Origin: JAQVEM01 sp964603595
GTDB lineage: Bacteria > Actinomycetota > Humimicrobiia > Humimicrobiales > Humimicrobiaceae
Assembly (NCBI GenBank): GCA_964603595.1
Contig: CAZRVN010000002.1
Span: 216,567-280,566, forward strand
DNA length: 64,000 nt
Direction: 5' to 3'
Shown: positions 44,284 through 53,461 of the stretch, piece after piece
Position numbering within the stretch: the first letter of the stretch is position 1
How the letters are laid out: each line of letters starts with the position of its first letter
Translations under genes and position numbers: made by a program
Notes under the pieces: model-generated
What the model saw: the letters and a program-made list of their open reading frames with translations, nothing else
What the model was told of the DNA's origin: nothing
Database searches by the model: none

Positions 44284-44847
44284 TTATATATTATTTTTAA
44301 TTTCATCTTTTAGTTTCGTTAGAGCTCTGAATGATATCCCTCTTACCGAGGACTGTTTTTTACCCAGAATTTTTGATATAGTCTCGTAATCAAAATCTTC
44401 TAAAAATTTAAGGATAACTACATCTTTCTGTAGCTTTGTCAGTTTCCCTATTGCTTCTATGAGTTTTATGTTTTCAAAACCCAGTTCTTTTTTTAATAAA
44501 GGACTATTTTTAATTAATATATCACTACTGATTAATTTATTATTTATTTCTTCAAGAGGCTTATCCTTAACATATCGTCTATTTTTTCTAAAATGGTCTA
44601 TCAGTAAATTAGATGCAATCTTGTAAATCCATGCCCGGAAAGTCTTCGTATTTAAATTAGTTTTCCGTAAATTTTTATATACTCTTATAAAAACCTCACT
44701 GGTAAGGTCCTCTGCCTGCTGACGGTCAAATAATCTAAGGTAAAAATACCTGTATATTCGGGGTAAAAACAGAGTATAAATTTTTTCAAACCATATGTTA
44801 TTACCATCTTTTTTAAAATTTTTAAGATATAGATTAATGTTTGCCAT
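44284..44847 (-). CDS. ECF-type sigma-70 family factor
   Basis: The 187-residue protein has region 2 (LPRIYRYFYLRLFDRQQAEDLTSEVF in pattern, followed by FRAWIYKIASNLLIDHFR) and region 4 (LTKLQKDVVILKFLEDFDYETISKILG, then SSVRGISFRALTKLK as the DNA-reading helix). It should direct RNA polymerase to a small regulon, perhaps including the adjacent DUF4405 and exported protein genes. The DUF5667 gene follows after 11 bases. Confidence 0.92.
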   Translation of the reverse strand: MANINLYLKNFKKDGNNIWFEKIYTLFLPRIYRYFYLRLFDRQQAEDLTSEVFIRVYKNLRKTNLNTKTFRAWIYKIASNLLIDHFRKNRRYVKDKPLEEINNKLISSDILIKNSPLLKKELGFENIKLIEAIGKLTKLQKDVVILKFLEDFDYETISKILGKKQSSVRGISFRALTKLKDEIKNNI

Positions 44848-44912
44848 TTATACTTACTGCTATAAATTTAGTAAAGTGCTGCTGTAAACATTAATTATAT
44901 ACTATTTCCATT

Positions 44913-45230
44913 TTAATTTTCATAACTACACCTGCTGTTCTGCTTTATTACATTTCTATAAATGCTTTTAATATAGCAGAGTATGGTAGGCCAGTTTAAA
45001 ATAAGGTGAAAAACGACCAGTAATATAAGTATAATTGAACTCCAGTCATGCAGAATTTTTACATACCCTCTGCTGGTAAGACCTAATATCAATTCATCTG
45101 TTCTAAGTCCTCTGTGCATTCCTGCGCCGGATGGGCTTGCTAGAAGTACTATTCCGGTTACAGTACTGAATAAACCAGCAATTAGTAAAAATATATCCAC
45201 TATGATTTTTAATTTTATTTTAAGTTTCAT
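44913..45230 (-). CDS. DUF4405 membrane protein
   Basis: The 105-residue protein has two membrane segments (about 8-31 and 61-84) with histidines in and near them (GMHRG, KILHDWSS, VVFHLILNW), as in the cytochrome b561-like DUF4405 family. The histidines could bind heme, but that is not proven. It lies between the sigma factor and an exported Asn/His-rich protein, all on the reverse strand. Confidence 0.8.
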   Translation of the reverse strand: MKLKIKLKIIVDIFLLIAGLFSTVTGIVLLASPSGAGMHRGLRTDELILGLTSRGYVKILHDWSSIILILLVVFHLILNWPTILCYIKSIYRNVIKQNSRCSYEN

Positions 45231-45256
45231 TTTTTATTTACCTCTCTATATCTTTA

Positions 45257-45709
45257 TTATTGATTATTGCTATTATTGTTATGGTTTTGCCTTTGATGAA
45301 AATTGTCTTCATTATTAACAAGGGAATTTTGATGTGTCTGGTTATGACGGTAATTATATTCAAAGCGGTTATCTTCACTGCAGTCTTTATTTTTATGATT
45401 ATAACTATACTGCCAGGAGTAATTATTTTTTTCGAGTTCGCAATTATTATTTTCTTCATTCTTTCTGAAAGTATTATTATGCCGGTATCTGTTTTCCCCG
45501 GCTAAATAATTTTTATTATTTTTATTACATTTAAGTTGAATTGCAGAGTCTTCCCAGCTGGAATTTACTAATGGAATTAACTGGTTTTCCGTATCAGCGT
45601 CTGCAGTATCCATTTTTACCTGCTCTTTCTGGAAAGCATAAATGGAACCTGCGCCACCAAGAATAAGAAAAGCTGTAATTATTATTCCGGTAATAATTTT
45701 TTTAATCAT
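45257..45709 (-). CDS. Exported Asn/His-rich protein
   Basis: The 150-residue protein begins with a signal peptide (about 1-25, MIKKIITGII then a long hydrophobic run to SIYAFQ). The mature part is very rich in Asn, His, Lys and Glu, with low-complexity ends such as NHNNNSNNQ. It might bind metal, but no family is recognised. The gene is 26 bases upstream of the DUF4405 gene and probably co-transcribed with it and the sigma factor. Confidence 0.55.
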   Translation of the reverse strand: MIKKIITGIIITAFLILGGAGSIYAFQKEQVKMDTADADTENQLIPLVNSSWEDSAIQLKCNKNNKNYLAGENRYRHNNTFRKNEENNNCELEKNNYSWQYSYNHKNKDCSEDNRFEYNYRHNQTHQNSLVNNEDNFHQRQNHNNNSNNQ

Positions 45710-45837
45710 CTAAAACCCCCATTAAAATATTCTTTTTATATATAAACGAAAAAATTTACAATTTTGTTAGTTTCAATGAATAAATTATGGGAAAATGCCA
45801 GGATGTCATCGATGTGATATTAAGTTTCAGCAGGATA

Positions 45838-46593
45838 TTAAATCTGTTCCCCTTTACTTGAAAGGATAATTTTTTCTTTTGTAAGAAGCGGTAAAAAGCA
45901 GAGAATGACTATCCAGAATACTATAACCCCTATAAGGTACCACATGGTGAAGGACCAGGAGACGAGGTCTATTTTTCCCGTGGCCAGCCCCAGGGGAATT
46001 CCCATCATTAAACCAAATCCTATTACAAATGAGGGTGCTATTGCTATATCGGGATTGTCTGCCAGTGAAAGGAGAACAATAAGGAGAGTCAATCCGAAGA
46101 AGAGAAGGGGATTTATGATAAGACCTATAATTAACGAAGGGATGGGTAATATGATATCTCCTGTAGCAGGCCTTATCGCAGTAAAATTTATTGTAAGAAG
46201 AACAATTGAAGTGGAGATAGTAGAAATAACAAACCCGGGAAGAAAAATATTCAGGCTCTTACCCAGAAGGATTTCTCCTGCAGTAAGCGGGGTGGCAAGC
46301 AGGGAAGTGATGACTCCGCTTACTTTTTCTTTAACCAGGGGAAGACTGGCAAAAGACCAGATAAATGAAATTAATACGAAAACTGGAAGAAAGTAAGCCG
46401 TAACGCTTATTATTATTTCAAGTATGGGTCTTGCTGCCGGATGGGATATCCATTCCTTTTGTTTTAAAATAATGCTTATGGTTAATGCGGCAGCAATGGT
46501 TACAGCAGCAAATATTATGGTTACTATAAGGAAAGCATTTGTTTTCCTTAGTTCTGTGAAATCTCTCTTTAAAATAAGATTTGTTCTTTTCAA
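45838..46593 (-). CDS. ABC-2 type permease (exporter 2, second permease)
   Basis: The 251-residue protein has six predicted membrane segments and starts with the cytoplasmic stretch MKRTNLILKRDFTELRKTNAF. VKEKVSGVITSLLATPLTAGEILLGKS in pattern is the conserved loop of the NatB-like ABC-2 family. It is the last gene of a three-gene operon with a similar permease and one ATPase. The two permeases probably form a heterodimer. Confidence 0.85.
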   Translation of the reverse strand: MKRTNLILKRDFTELRKTNAFLIVTIIFAAVTIAAALTISIILKQKEWISHPAARPILEIIISVTAYFLPVFVLISFIWSFASLPLVKEKVSGVITSLLATPLTAGEILLGKSLNIFLPGFVISTISTSIVLLTINFTAIRPATGDIILPIPSLIIGLIINPLLFFGLTLLIVLLSLADNPDIAIAPSFVIGFGLMMGIPLGLATGKIDLVSWSFTMWYLIGVIVFWIVILCFLPLLTKEKIILSSKGEQI

Positions 46594-46602
46594 ATCAAAC
46601 TC

Positions 46603-47343
46603 CTAACCTGACAGTACTATTCTTTCCTTTGTAAGACGGCGCATTAGGAATATAGAAATAATGATAATTACAGCAGCTATCCCGAGATTAATTGCGGTAA
46701 AAGTCCAGGAAGTAATTTCCAGAACATGATGAATTGAAAGGTTAATCATAACGTTTGCAAAAACCGGTAGAAAAATCTGGACGATAATATTACCGTTGGC
46801 GGCTCTGCTGGTCAGCCCTACAAGGTGGGAAAGCAGGCTGAGACTCAGAAAAATAAGCGGAATAATTATAAAAGTGCTGACTGCTGTCCAGGGATTGAAT
46901 ATAAAGCCTATTTCAGGAATAAAATAAATATAGTTGATAACAATCATAACCAGAATCGTGAGAAACTCTCCAACAATCAGTCCCGGTATAAAAGTGGCTA
47001 TACTCTTGGCTGCCCAGATACTTCCAGCTTTAAGAGGGGTAGCAAGTAGTGATTCAATATTGCCGCGGGTTTTTTCCCTGGTTATGGATTGGAATGCGAA
47101 TGCATTTAAATTTACACCTACGCCGATAGTACATGTAGAATACATAATCACACCGAGATATGTCTCCAGAAGAGATATATCAGTAAGCTCTTTTTCCATT
47201 TCAGGGGAAATGGAAATTATGCTAAATATTGCTGTAATACCCACAACACATATTAACGTTATAATAATATAGATAATAAGCGGGATCTTAAAATGAATAT
47301 TATTTTTAATGCTGGTTTTTATTATTAAACTTGTATATCTCAT
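46603..47343 (-). CDS. ABC-2 type permease (exporter 2, first permease)
   Basis: The 246-residue protein has six predicted segments and the same loop, REKTRGNIESLLATPLKAGSIWAAKS in pattern, as its downstream paralogue. Its start overlaps the ATPase stop by four bases and the next permease starts nine bases after its end. Substrate unknown. Confidence 0.85.
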   Translation of the reverse strand: MRYTSLIIKTSIKNNIHFKIPLIIYIIITLICVVGITAIFSIISISPEMEKELTDISLLETYLGVIMYSTCTIGVGVNLNAFAFQSITREKTRGNIESLLATPLKAGSIWAAKSIATFIPGLIVGEFLTILVMIVINYIYFIPEIGFIFNPWTAVSTFIIIPLIFLSLSLLSHLVGLTSRAANGNIIVQIFLPVFANVMINLSIHHVLEITSWTFTAINLGIAAVIIIISIFLMRRLTKERIVLSG

Positions 47344-48266
47344 GATGGCTCTGCCTCTTTTAAGATTGTAGAATACAATTCTTCCAGTGATGCTTCTTTC
47401 TTTACTGCTTCTTCAATTTTTACCCCCCGGCTGTTAAGAAAGCTTATTATCTCTGACACCCCGGTTCCTTCCGTGGGTGAAAAGATAAGCATTTCATCCA
47501 TTTTTTCCTTTAACCCCAGCTCCGGAAGGCTTTTTATTTCTAACTCAAGTGATTCCGGAATAGGTTGCCTGGTTTTTATTTCAACCATGCCTTTTCCCAT
47601 TCCCTGCCGCAGACTTTTAAGTTCACCATAGAGCTTTATTTTACCCCTGTCTATCAGGGCGATGCGGTTACAGATACGCTGCACTTCATCAAGATTGTGG
47701 GAGCTTAGAAAAATAGTCTTATTTTCCTTACGGGCTATGTTAATCATTATCTGTCTTATTTCTATCTGCCCTGAAGGGTCAACTCCTGCAGTGGGCTCGT
47801 CAAGGATAAGAACTTCCGGGTCATGGACCATTGACCTGGCTAAAGCCAACCGCTGCCTCATTCCCCTTGAATAGGTTTTTACCATATCTCTGGCTCTGTC
47901 ATCAAGATTTACTATTTTTAGAAGACTACCTATCCTTTCTTCAGCTTCTGATACACCGTATATACGGGTATAAAAAGCCATGTTATCCTCTGCTGTCATA
48001 TTTTCGTATAATCCATCGGAATCAAGCACAAATCCTATTTTTCTTCTGGTTTCGCTTAAATTGATATTCTTTCCAAGAACCTCTACATTACCGGAATCTG
48101 CCTGCAGAAGGCCGAGAAGTATCCTTATGGTAGTTGTTTTGCCAGCGCCATTCGGACCGAGGTAACCAAAGATGTCACTTTTTCCTGCAGTGAAGCTTAT
48201 ATCCTTTAAGACCTCGCGGTCTCCAAGCGCTTTTTTAACATTTTTTATACTTATTACAGGTTGCAT
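47340..48266 (-). CDS. ABC transporter ATP-binding protein (exporter 2)
   Basis: The 308 residues include Walker A GPNGAGKTTT, signature YSRGMRQRLALA, Walker B VLILDEPTAGVDP and a switch His in FLSSHNLDEV. A C-terminal extension of about 90 residues follows, as in NatA-type exporters. It is the first gene of the operon with two permeases. The palindrome-like site at 48339 lies 73 bases upstream. Confidence 0.95.
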   Translation of the reverse strand: MQPVISIKNVKKALGDREVLKDISFTAGKSDIFGYLGPNGAGKTTTIRILLGLLQADSGNVEVLGKNINLSETRRKIGFVLDSDGLYENMTAEDNMAFYTRIYGVSEAEERIGSLLKIVNLDDRARDMVKTYSRGMRQRLALARSMVHDPEVLILDEPTAGVDPSGQIEIRQIMINIARKENKTIFLSSHNLDEVQRICNRIALIDRGKIKLYGELKSLRQGMGKGMVEIKTRQPIPESLELEIKSLPELGLKEKMDEMLIFSPTEGTGVSEIISFLNSRGVKIEEAVKKEASLEELYSTILKEAEPS

Positions 48267-48338
48267 TTTAATATCCTTATTTCTATTTATTAAATTTTAT
48301 TGCTTTTTATAATAATCTTTATTTATATATAAATCTAT

Positions 48339-48352
48339 ATACTGGTAAGTAT
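48339..48352. promoter_or_regulatory. Possible operator upstream of exporter 2
   Basis: ATACT-GGTA-AGTAT is a 5-bp inverted repeat. A near copy, ATACC-AATA-AGTAT, lies directly before the start of the exporter 3 ATPase (49601-49614), and both are followed by ATATG. Shared control by one repressor is possible, but short AT-rich matches are common here. Confidence 0.3.
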
Positions 48353-48405
48353 ATGTTACTATTATTTTTTTTAAGTTCAGTCTGATATAAACTCTATAGC
48401 TTTTT

Positions 48406-49299
48406 TTAAATCTTTTTATTTAAACGCTTCCGGATTAAAACAATCCAGAGGGAAAGCAGCAATAAGCCAATGGCTCCAATATATAGGATTCCCCTGTCTC
48501 CTTCATTAAATTCAAGAATAGGGGTCAGTAGTATCCAGAATAGAATTGAACCATAAATAAATGAGATAAGATGCTTCTTTTTAGCATCTTTATTAAATAT
48601 TTGTAAAACCAGGAAAAGAATTAGAAGTATGAATAATAATGCCTGAACAGTTAGGGTTATCTCTGCTCTTATATTTAGAAAGGCCAAAAAATTTGTCAGC
48701 AACAGGTTTGTTGCCTGAAACAAAAAACCTATCAGGCCAAATAAAAATACAGGAAGTATATATATTTTTTTAAAATTTAACTTAACCTTCCTGCTTAAGT
48801 ATGCACCAAAGACCAGGCCTGCTACCAGAATGAAAGTTAAAACAAGGGTGGTTATATCCGGTTTGTATATGCCGGAATAATTTTTGCTGAAACCTATAGA
48901 AATTAATCCCCATAAAAATACAGCGGTAAAACTGCAGATAAAAAAGATCAGGCCTTTCTTTCCCAGGATGGGCCTGTATTTATACTCAGGCCAGCTAATT
49001 TCGGTTATTAATATAGGTATAAAAGTACTCATGGTTCCATGAAATATAACAAGCATTATAGTCCAGCTCCATTGGACTCCAAAATAGGTGCCATACCCCG
49101 ATAATGCATTTAGGTCTTCCCATCCCGGATTAAAAAAAGACTGGACCATAAGACCTTCTTCAATTATTCCATAGGAAATGAGCAGGAAAATGATACCCCA
49201 CCCCAGTTTCCATCTTGCATTTAGCTCTCTTATAAGAAGGGCTCCTCCTCCATAAAGTAAAGTAAGGACTATAAGGCTTATGGGATTTATAAACTCCAA
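48406..49299 (-). CDS. Multi-pass membrane protein near ABC exporters
   Basis: The 297-residue protein has about nine hydrophobic segments and few long loops. GIIEEGLMVQSFFNPGWEDL near residue 45 is its most conserved-looking part, with two acidic residues in a membrane context that recall CPBP-like proteases without the full motif. I do not recognise the family. It lies between two ABC exporter operons and may belong to either functionally. Confidence 0.65.
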   Translation of the reverse strand: MEFINPISLIVLTLLYGGGALLIRELNARWKLGWGIIFLLISYGIIEEGLMVQSFFNPGWEDLNALSGYGTYFGVQWSWTIMLVIFHGTMSTFIPILITEISWPEYKYRPILGKKGLIFFICSFTAVFLWGLISIGFSKNYSGIYKPDITTLVLTFILVAGLVFGAYLSRKVKLNFKKIYILPVFLFGLIGFLFQATNLLLTNFLAFLNIRAEITLTVQALLFILLILFLVLQIFNKDAKKKHLISFIYGSILFWILLTPILEFNEGDRGILYIGAIGLLLLSLWIVLIRKRLNKKI

Positions 49300-49614
49300 T
49301 GGCGTAGTTGATCCGGAAAGAACCTCTCCAAATATAGGCGGAATAAATAATAGAAACAGCAGGATCTTTATTTTTGTTTTAAAGTATGATTCTGATTTAA
49401 TTATTTTATTACCCGTTATATCCGTATTATAAGTTTGATAGACTGGATAATATGATTGTTATTCAATGATACATGAATTATTTAATAAAAAGAAGTTTTT
49501 AATTTTCATTCAGCTGCATTGGAAAAGAGGATTAAAGCATTTGACATAAAAATAATTAATTTCTAAACTTGAAAATTAAGTGATATAGAATTAAATAATA
49601 ATACCAATAAGTAT
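49300..49614 (+). promoter_or_regulatory. Divergent intergenic region before exporter 3
   Basis: These 315 AT-rich bases must hold promoters for genes on both sides. The right end carries the ATACCAATAAGTAT site (49601-49614) directly before the ATG and there is no Shine-Dalgarno sequence there. No gene is visible. Confidence 0.35.
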
Positions 49615-50508
49615 ATGTCCATTATTATAATTAGGAACCTAACCAAAATTTATAGCAGTGGAAAGGGTGTTTTTGACCTATCGTTTAAAATTAATGAGGG
49701 TGAAGCATTCGGCTATCTTGGGCCGAATGCGGCCGGTAAAACTACTACAATAAGGGTTATGTTAGGATTTTTAAATGCAGATAATGGAAGCTGCAGGGTA
49801 GGAGAGCTGGATTGCAGGAAGCAGGCTGCCAGGATTCAAGAAAATATGGGTTATATACCTGGCGAGGCTGCCTTTTTTGACGGGATGACGGGGATGGAGT
49901 TTCTTAATTTTATGGCAGCAATGAGGGGTTTGAAAGACCGGTTAAGAACTGATTCGCTGATATCCCGGCTGGAGCTGGACACTTCCGGTAAAATACGGAG
50001 GATGTCTAAAGGAATGAAGCAGAAACTTGCTATTGTTGCAGCTTTTATGCATGACCCCGCCATATACGTGCTGGATGAGCCGACTATAGGACTGGATCCT
50101 TTAATGAGGAATATTTTCATAGAATTAATCCTGGAAGAAAAAAGCAGGGGTAAGACCATATTTATGTCTTCCCACAACTTTGATGAAATCGAACGCACCT
50201 GTGATAGGGCAGGCATTATCAGAGAGGGCAAACTTGTTGCAGTTGAGGATATAAATTCCCTGAAAGCCGCTCGGCGAAAGGTTATTACAGTAACAGTTGC
50301 TTCAGATGAAGATATCAGGAAATTAAAAGAAAGTGGTCTGGATATTGAGAATATCTCGGGTAATCATATTGATGTGGTGGTAAGAGATAATTTTGATGGT
50401 TTTATTGCAGGTCTTAACAAATGTAGGGTGCGGGGACTTGATATAAAGACACAGAGTCTGGAACAGGTATTTTTGAAATATTACGGGCAGGAAAAGGTAG
50501 AAGAATGA
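49615..50508 (+). CDS. ABC transporter ATP-binding protein (exporter 3)
   Basis: The 297-residue protein has Walker A GPNAAGKTTT, signature MSKGMKQKLAIV, Walker B YVLDEPTIGLDP and FMSSHNFDEIERTCDRAG. A C-terminal domain of about 75 residues follows. It starts without a visible ribosome site, directly after the ATACCAATAAGTAT element, so its transcript may be nearly leaderless. The permease gene overlaps its stop by four bases. Confidence 0.95.
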   Translation: MSIIIIRNLTKIYSSGKGVFDLSFKINEGEAFGYLGPNAAGKTTTIRVMLGFLNADNGSCRVGELDCRKQAARIQENMGYIPGEAAFFDGMTGMEFLNFMAAMRGLKDRLRTDSLISRLELDTSGKIRRMSKGMKQKLAIVAAFMHDPAIYVLDEPTIGLDPLMRNIFIELILEEKSRGKTIFMSSHNFDEIERTCDRAGIIREGKLVAVEDINSLKAARRKVITVTVASDEDIRKLKESGLDIENISGNHIDVVVRDNFDGFIAGLNKCRVRGLDIKTQSLEQVFLKYYGQEKVEE

Positions 50509-51293
50509 GTTTTGCACTATTTAAAACCACAACAAGGGCAAACTGGGTGACAGGTGTAGTTATTTTATTGGTGATGATTATGTATTTAGCTATAATCATT
50601 CCCATGTATGACCTTGAAATTGAAAAAATGATTGGACTGCTTCCGGAGGGGCTGGCAAATGCTATGGGTTATTCCGAAGTTTTTACTGGCCTGACAGGAT
50701 TTATCGCCAGTTACTATTATTGTTTTCTTATCATTATGTTCCCAATGATTTATTGTATTATAGTTGCAAATGCTCTTGTTGCCAGATATGTTGACAGGGG
50801 TTCAATGGCGTATCTGCTTTCAACTCCCAATACACGGCTTAAGATTATAACCACTCAGGCAGCCTATATGCTTGTGTCTGTAACTCTGCTATTCGGGGTT
50901 GTAACTGTTATTGGTATTGGTATGAGTGAGGCGATGTTTCCCGGAGAGCTTGATATTAAGGGGTTTTTACTGCTGAATCTTGGTGCAATGTTTGCATTTT
51001 ATGTTATAAGCGGGATATCTTTCCTATCTTCCTGCATCTTTAATGAAACAAAATATTCTCTTGCTTTAGGTGGGGGTATCCCGGTACTGTTTCTCGTAAT
51101 AAATATGTTATCCAATGTAAACCCTGATTATAAATGGATTGGCAACTTCTCTTTGTTTGCTCTATACAGGCCTGCTGATATTATTGAGCGTGCACCTTTT
51201 ACTTTTGTAGCGTTTATTATCCTTATTTTAATTGCTGCTGTCCTGTATGGTAGTGCAATTGTTATTTTTAACCGCAGGAATCTACCGGTTTGA
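50505..51293 (+). CDS. ABC transporter permease (exporter 3)
   Basis: The 262-residue membrane protein has six predicted segments, starting at about 14-36 and ending near 232-255. It belongs to the ABC-2 related permeases with an ATGYSEVFTGLTGF-like outside loop (here NAMGYSEVFTGLTGF) and the cytoplasmic YLLSTPNTRLKIITTQ. It is translated together with the preceding ATPase. The cargo is unknown. Confidence 0.88.
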   Translation: MSFALFKTTTRANWVTGVVILLVMIMYLAIIIPMYDLEIEKMIGLLPEGLANAMGYSEVFTGLTGFIASYYYCFLIIMFPMIYCIIVANALVARYVDRGSMAYLLSTPNTRLKIITTQAAYMLVSVTLLFGVVTVIGIGMSEAMFPGELDIKGFLLLNLGAMFAFYVISGISFLSSCIFNETKYSLALGGGIPVLFLVINMLSNVNPDYKWIGNFSLFALYRPADIIERAPFTFVAFIILILIAAVLYGSAIVIFNRRNLPV

Positions 51294-51509
51294 TTTTTTA
51301 CTTTTCTTTAAATGGAATTTACTTATTTAAAAATTATAAGTGCTCTTCATTGTCTTAGGATTGGGAGTTAAAGCAGTCTGTTTTTATAAATGATTCCGGT
51401 TGATTATTATTGTGTAAAATAATACATATCTTTTTACTTATTTTTATTGTGTAGTATAATGTGATAATAGAAGTTAAAGAAGTCAAAAGTAATTATAAGG
51501 AGATAAATA

Positions 51510-51776
51510 ATGTCCAGGATAAATATATCTATTCCAGATGATACATTGAAGAAGTTAGATAGATATAGATACTTAATAAATTCAACAAGATCGGGACTGA
51601 TAAGAGAAGCAATTAGGAGTTATTTTACTGAATTGGAAGGAAAAATTCTGGAAGAAAGAAAAAAGAAAGCAGTTAAAGATATAGTAAAAATGAGAGATAA
51701 GCTTGGAGAGGAACTTAAGGGCTGGGATTCTACTGCTGACATCAGGAAATTAAGGAATGAAAAGCGGAAAGGTTAG
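51510..51776 (+). CDS. Ribbon-helix-helix antitoxin-like protein
   Basis: The 88-residue protein begins with a ribbon-helix-helix DNA-binding fold, RINISIPDDTLKKLDRYR then STRSGLIREAIRSYF, and has a basic, charged tail likely to bind the toxin. A TATAAT at 51455-51460 and AAGGAG before the ATG provide expression signals. It overlaps the PIN gene by 20 bases, the arrangement of a VapBC toxin-antitoxin pair. Confidence 0.88.
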   Translation: MSRINISIPDDTLKKLDRYRYLINSTRSGLIREAIRSYFTELEGKILEERKKKAVKDIVKMRDKLGEELKGWDSTADIRKLRNEKRKG

Positions 51777-52305
51777 CCGGGATAAAATGGATTATAAGGA
51801 AAATGGAGAACAATTAGATAGAAATGTTTTTTTAGTTTCCGAAAGCTCTATAAATTCCTTTAACAAAGGGGAATTATTGATACTGGATACTTCGGTTATT
51901 GTAAAGTGGTTTTTTAAGGATAACGAAAATAGAAAAGAAAAAGCAGATATTATTTTAAGCATGTATATGGATAATAAAATTAAAATAATAGCACCCGAAC
52001 TGGCTGTATTTGAGATGGCGAATGTTTTAAAAAGTAAACTTAACAAATATAGAAGTGAACAGTTAGAAATAATTGATAAGTTATATAACATGGGGATAAT
52101 ATTTTACATCGATGTGGAAATATTAAAGGGAGCGGTAAAAATAGCAATTGATATTAAGGAAAGCGTTTATGATGGTATATTTTTGGCAACTGCAGAGTAT
52201 TTTAATGGAAAATTTATAACCGATGACAATAGATTATTTCTTAATTACAAAAATTATAAGAAGAAAAAGATCCAGATTATTACGTTAAATAATTATACAT
52301 ATTAA
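51757..52305 (+). CDS. PIN-domain toxin-like ribonuclease (VapC type)
   Basis: The PIN domain starts near residue 41 with LLILDTSVIVKWFF and carries the acidic residues expected of a VapC nuclease: the Asp of LDTS, Glu in APELAVFEMAN, Asp in VYDGIFLATAE and Asp in FITDDNRLF. The 40-residue extension before it is unusual. A start at ATG 51787 (MDYKENGEQ) would shorten it to about 30. VapC toxins cut tRNA or rRNA. Overlap with the antitoxin gene implies coupled translation. Confidence 0.85.
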   Translation: MKSGKVSRDKMDYKENGEQLDRNVFLVSESSINSFNKGELLILDTSVIVKWFFKDNENRKEKADIILSMYMDNKIKIIAPELAVFEMANVLKSKLNKYRSEQLEIIDKLYNMGIIFYIDVEILKGAVKIAIDIKESVYDGIFLATAEYFNGKFITDDNRLFLNYKNYKKKKIQIITLNNYTY

Positions 52306-52324
52306 GAAATTTATCCCCTTATTT

Positions 52325-53410
52325 TTAAAGTCCTTTAAAATATTCAATGGTAAATTGGGGATGTATGGTGTTATAAAATGATACGATTAAATTAAGCTTC
52401 ATTTCAATTTTTTCATACTGCTCCGAAACTGTAAAAAGAACTTCATTTCCCATAAAAATATTTTCTGCAAAAGAGTTAAAATCATTTTCCATAGTTGACT
52501 GGGCATATTCGTATAAAAATCCTGACTCATGTAATTCTGAACTGAAATCCTTTGATGCCTTTCCTTCTTTAATTGCGCCTGACCCGCCGGTTGATTCATC
52601 AAAATATTCAAATCCTTCAGGATTAATATCCCTCCATTGTTTTTCATTAAATAAATACCCATAGTTTCTAAGTAATATGCTGGAAAATTCGTGGTGGAAT
52701 GATTCCTCTATATAGGCATTGGTATAGCTTGTAGCCACGCCATTGTTGGTTAAATAAACTGCATCTATTGAATTTGTTCCACCGTAGTCGGCTCCAAAAA
52801 AATTCATGGATTTTAATACATATACATTTTTCAGGTTGTAATTTAAAATTTCTATGGGATATTTATGAAGAGCAGCTATTACTATATTTTTTGATCTTTC
52901 CATTTCTCCTTCAGGTAAACTTTCTGCTTTTGCGTTAATTGGGGATTTGTACCATTCATCCGGAAAGGTATTTTCATCGGCGGTAAAGAGTATATCATTT
53001 TTAGAAAATGAATTTATCCACTGGAAAAGATCGTATTCTTTCTTTATTTCACTATCATCGTTTAATAAGCTTTCCAGATAATTTTTTTCAAGGGATTCCA
53101 GGTATTGCCTGAATTCAAGTGAATAATTCTTTTCTATTTCATCCAGCTTTTTTAGAATTGCGCCTGTAAATTTTACTGGCGATTCTTCTTCATCCGCGGT
53201 TTCTTCGGAAGGTTCCTGTACTCCAATTTCTTCTCCCGTAAATTCCTCTACTGAGACCTCTTCATAATATTCAAAAGATTCAGCATCTCCTGCCTCTTTT
53301 TCCGCGTCCTCTATTGCAGTAAAAATAGTATCGCAGGAGAGAGTAAAACTTGAAATTACCACTAATGTTGAAATCAGTATGAAGGAATATATTTTTTTAT
53401 TTAATATCAT
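52325..53410 (-). CDS. Lipoprotein resembling zinc metallopeptidases, degenerate motif
   Basis: The 361-residue protein has a lipoprotein signal (FTLSC, Cys26), an acidic linker (about 40-80) and a domain that resembles the putative zinc-binding metallopeptidases of surface proteins: helical N-terminal part, ESFHHEFSSILLRNY at about 236-250, then LFNEKQWRDINPEGFEY and a C-terminal helix pair. The usual HExxH reads HEFSS here (His240, Glu241, Ser244), so the second zinc ligand is missing and activity is doubtful. It is the neighbour of another acidic lipoprotein. Confidence 0.6.
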   Translation of the reverse strand: MILNKKIYSFILISTLVVISSFTLSCDTIFTAIEDAEKEAGDAESFEYYEEVSVEEFTGEEIGVQEPSEETADEEESPVKFTGAILKKLDEIEKNYSLEFRQYLESLEKNYLESLLNDDSEIKKEYDLFQWINSFSKNDILFTADENTFPDEWYKSPINAKAESLPEGEMERSKNIVIAALHKYPIEILNYNLKNVYVLKSMNFFGADYGGTNSIDAVYLTNNGVATSYTNAYIEESFHHEFSSILLRNYGYLFNEKQWRDINPEGFEYFDESTGGSGAIKEGKASKDFSSELHESGFLYEYAQSTMENDFNSFAENIFMGNEVLFTVSEQYEKIEMKLNLIVSFYNTIHPQFTIEYFKGL

Positions 53411-53461
53411 AGTAACTTCTCCTAAAGCTTAATCATCTTATTGATATAAATAAGATAAAAT

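Noticed and set aside
45238..45505. Isoleucine-rich frames overlapping the exported Asn/His-rich protein on both strands
   Set aside because: They are shadows of AAT/AAC-rich codons and lack signals; the frame with a signal peptide is preferred.
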